DNA of 64,000 nucleotides from Bacteroidota bacterium. GTDB taxonomy: Bacteria; Bacteroidota; Bacteroidia; Chitinophagales; Chitinophagaceae. Below the pieces are notes generated by a model that was given only the letters and a program-made list of their open reading frames with translations, did no database searches and was not told where the DNA came from. The number at the start of each line of letters is the position of its first letter. The first letter of the stretch is position 1. A program made the translations under genes and the position numbers. The stretch is from contig JAFAEM010000006.1 of the NCBI GenBank assembly GCA_023424015.1, positions 346,305-410,304 of the forward strand, read 5' to 3'. Shown piece by piece: positions 63,548 to 64,000 of the stretch.

Positions 63548-63744
63548 ACTTCTCTTTTTATTCGCTTATGTTACAATTCAATGACAAAGAACCGGTTTAA
63601 TAACCGGGCAGGTTTACGGAAAGCGTAAAAGGGGCTTACGCAGTAAGGAAAAATGGATGAATGAGTGGGGGTATTGAGTTGTGGTAAGAGTTCAAATATG
63701 GCTGTAGGGAGGGCGGTAGAGTCGTAGGAAAACCTGAGTCGCTT
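63548..63744. other. Non-coding spacer before tandem repeat
   Basis: About 200 bp, purine-rich on the plus strand (GGGTATTGAGTTGTGG, GGGAGGGCGG). No gene, hairpin or promoter is clear. Confidence 0.3.
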
Positions 63745-64000
63745 AAAAAAAACTTCTCCGGGCGTGATTCCCTCTTGGAGATACGAAAATTTTGAGCTAT
63801 TAGATGTCAGAAGCTTTAAGTGTCTGACTGGCGAATCCCAGGTGCAGCCAAATACCATTAAGAAAAAAAACTTCCCCGGTCGTGATTTCACCTTGGAGTT
63901 ACGAAAATTTTGAGCTACTAGATGTCAGAAGCTTTAAGTGTCTGACTGGCGAATCCCAGGTGCAGCTATAGCCCTCTCAGGAAAAAACCTTCTCCGGTCG
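63745..64000. repeat. 118-bp-period tandem repeat (runs off right edge)
   Basis: Two complete units and the start of a third. Each unit begins with an A-run and CTTCTCCGG/CTTCCCCGG, then a 66-bp core at 63783-63848 and 63901-63966 that differs at one position, then a variable tail. The core holds ACGAAAATTTTGAGCT and the inverted repeat GTCAGA-11 nt-TCTGAC. The period is not a multiple of three, so it does not code for repeated peptides. It does not look like a CRISPR: the core is too long and the interval sequences are related. Confidence 0.85.

Noticed and set aside
63571..63891. 106-codon minus-strand frame across the tandem repeat
   Set aside because: The 118-bp period shifts the frame, so the next unit would read differently; composition does not look like protein.
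63745..64000. CRISPR array
   Set aside because: Period 118 bp with a 66-bp core and related interval sequences; no cas genes; hairpin and spacing do not fit any CRISPR type.

Overview
The window looks like chromosome of a gliding-type Bacteroidetes, most likely family Chitinophagaceae. Evidence: a gldK-gldL-gldM-gldN block (type IX secretion/gliding motor), a GldB-type lipoprotein, two secreted proteins ending in type IX (type A) sorting domains, a SufBCDSE-SufT-Rrf2 iron-sulfur operon, Bacteroidetes-type promoters (TAnnTTTG at -7), almost no Shine-Dalgarno sequences, and many genes of Bacteroidetes-specific families (DUF4271, DUF4783, DUF6607, BatD/DUF58/MoxR). The family assignment is inference.

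Layout. 0-2.3 kb: start of an aerotolerance-type operon on the minus strand (MoxR, DUF58, BatD-like, running off the left edge). 2.4-9 kb: housekeeping genes (lipocalin-like lipoprotein, nadE, gldB, fatty acid desaturase, apaG, Thermus-type icd). 9.0-10.6 kb: an isolated AAA ATPase/PD-(D/E)XK protein behind a long palindromic operator. 10.8-19.5 kb: SUI1, nadC, DUF4783, gpmI, heme-binding protein, an ECF sigma factor with an unusual transmembrane beta-barrel partner, a lipoprotein and uvrC. 19.7-24.6 kb: gldNMLK on the minus strand. 24.8-38.7 kb: DUF255 thioredoxin protein, hemD-like gene, DUF4271, TamA-like outer membrane protein, hemW, a 37-residue membrane peptide, gpsA, an HlyD/TolC pair, a trans-sulfuration enzyme and an amino acid permease. 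38.8-41.8 kb: cobalamin riboswitch, BtuB-type receptor, MarC.

41.86-44.04 kb: a tRNA-Arg(CCG) whose 3' end and terminator are repeated, in diverged form, about 2 kb downstream. The interval holds an NlpE-like two-domain secreted protein, a VOC protein and gene debris, and reads as a small decayed island. 44-51.3 kb: HAD phosphatase, RibD-like reductase, GlxA-type regulator and two convergent type IX cargo proteins sharing a terminator. 51.7-57.9 kb: the suf operon. 58-61.9 kb: an HD hydrolase / nucleotide-transporter-HEAT / cyclic-nucleotide-binding operon. 62-63.5 kb: a four-helix membrane protein and a DUF6607 protein. 63.7-64 kb: a 118-bp-period tandem repeat running off the right edge.

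The most unusual items are the palindrome-controlled ATPase-nuclease gene, the HD-NTT-CNB operon, the tRNA-flanked mini-island, the 118-bp tandem array, and the intergenic word-repeats scattered through the window. No CRISPR array, complete insertion sequence, rRNA or prophage was seen.
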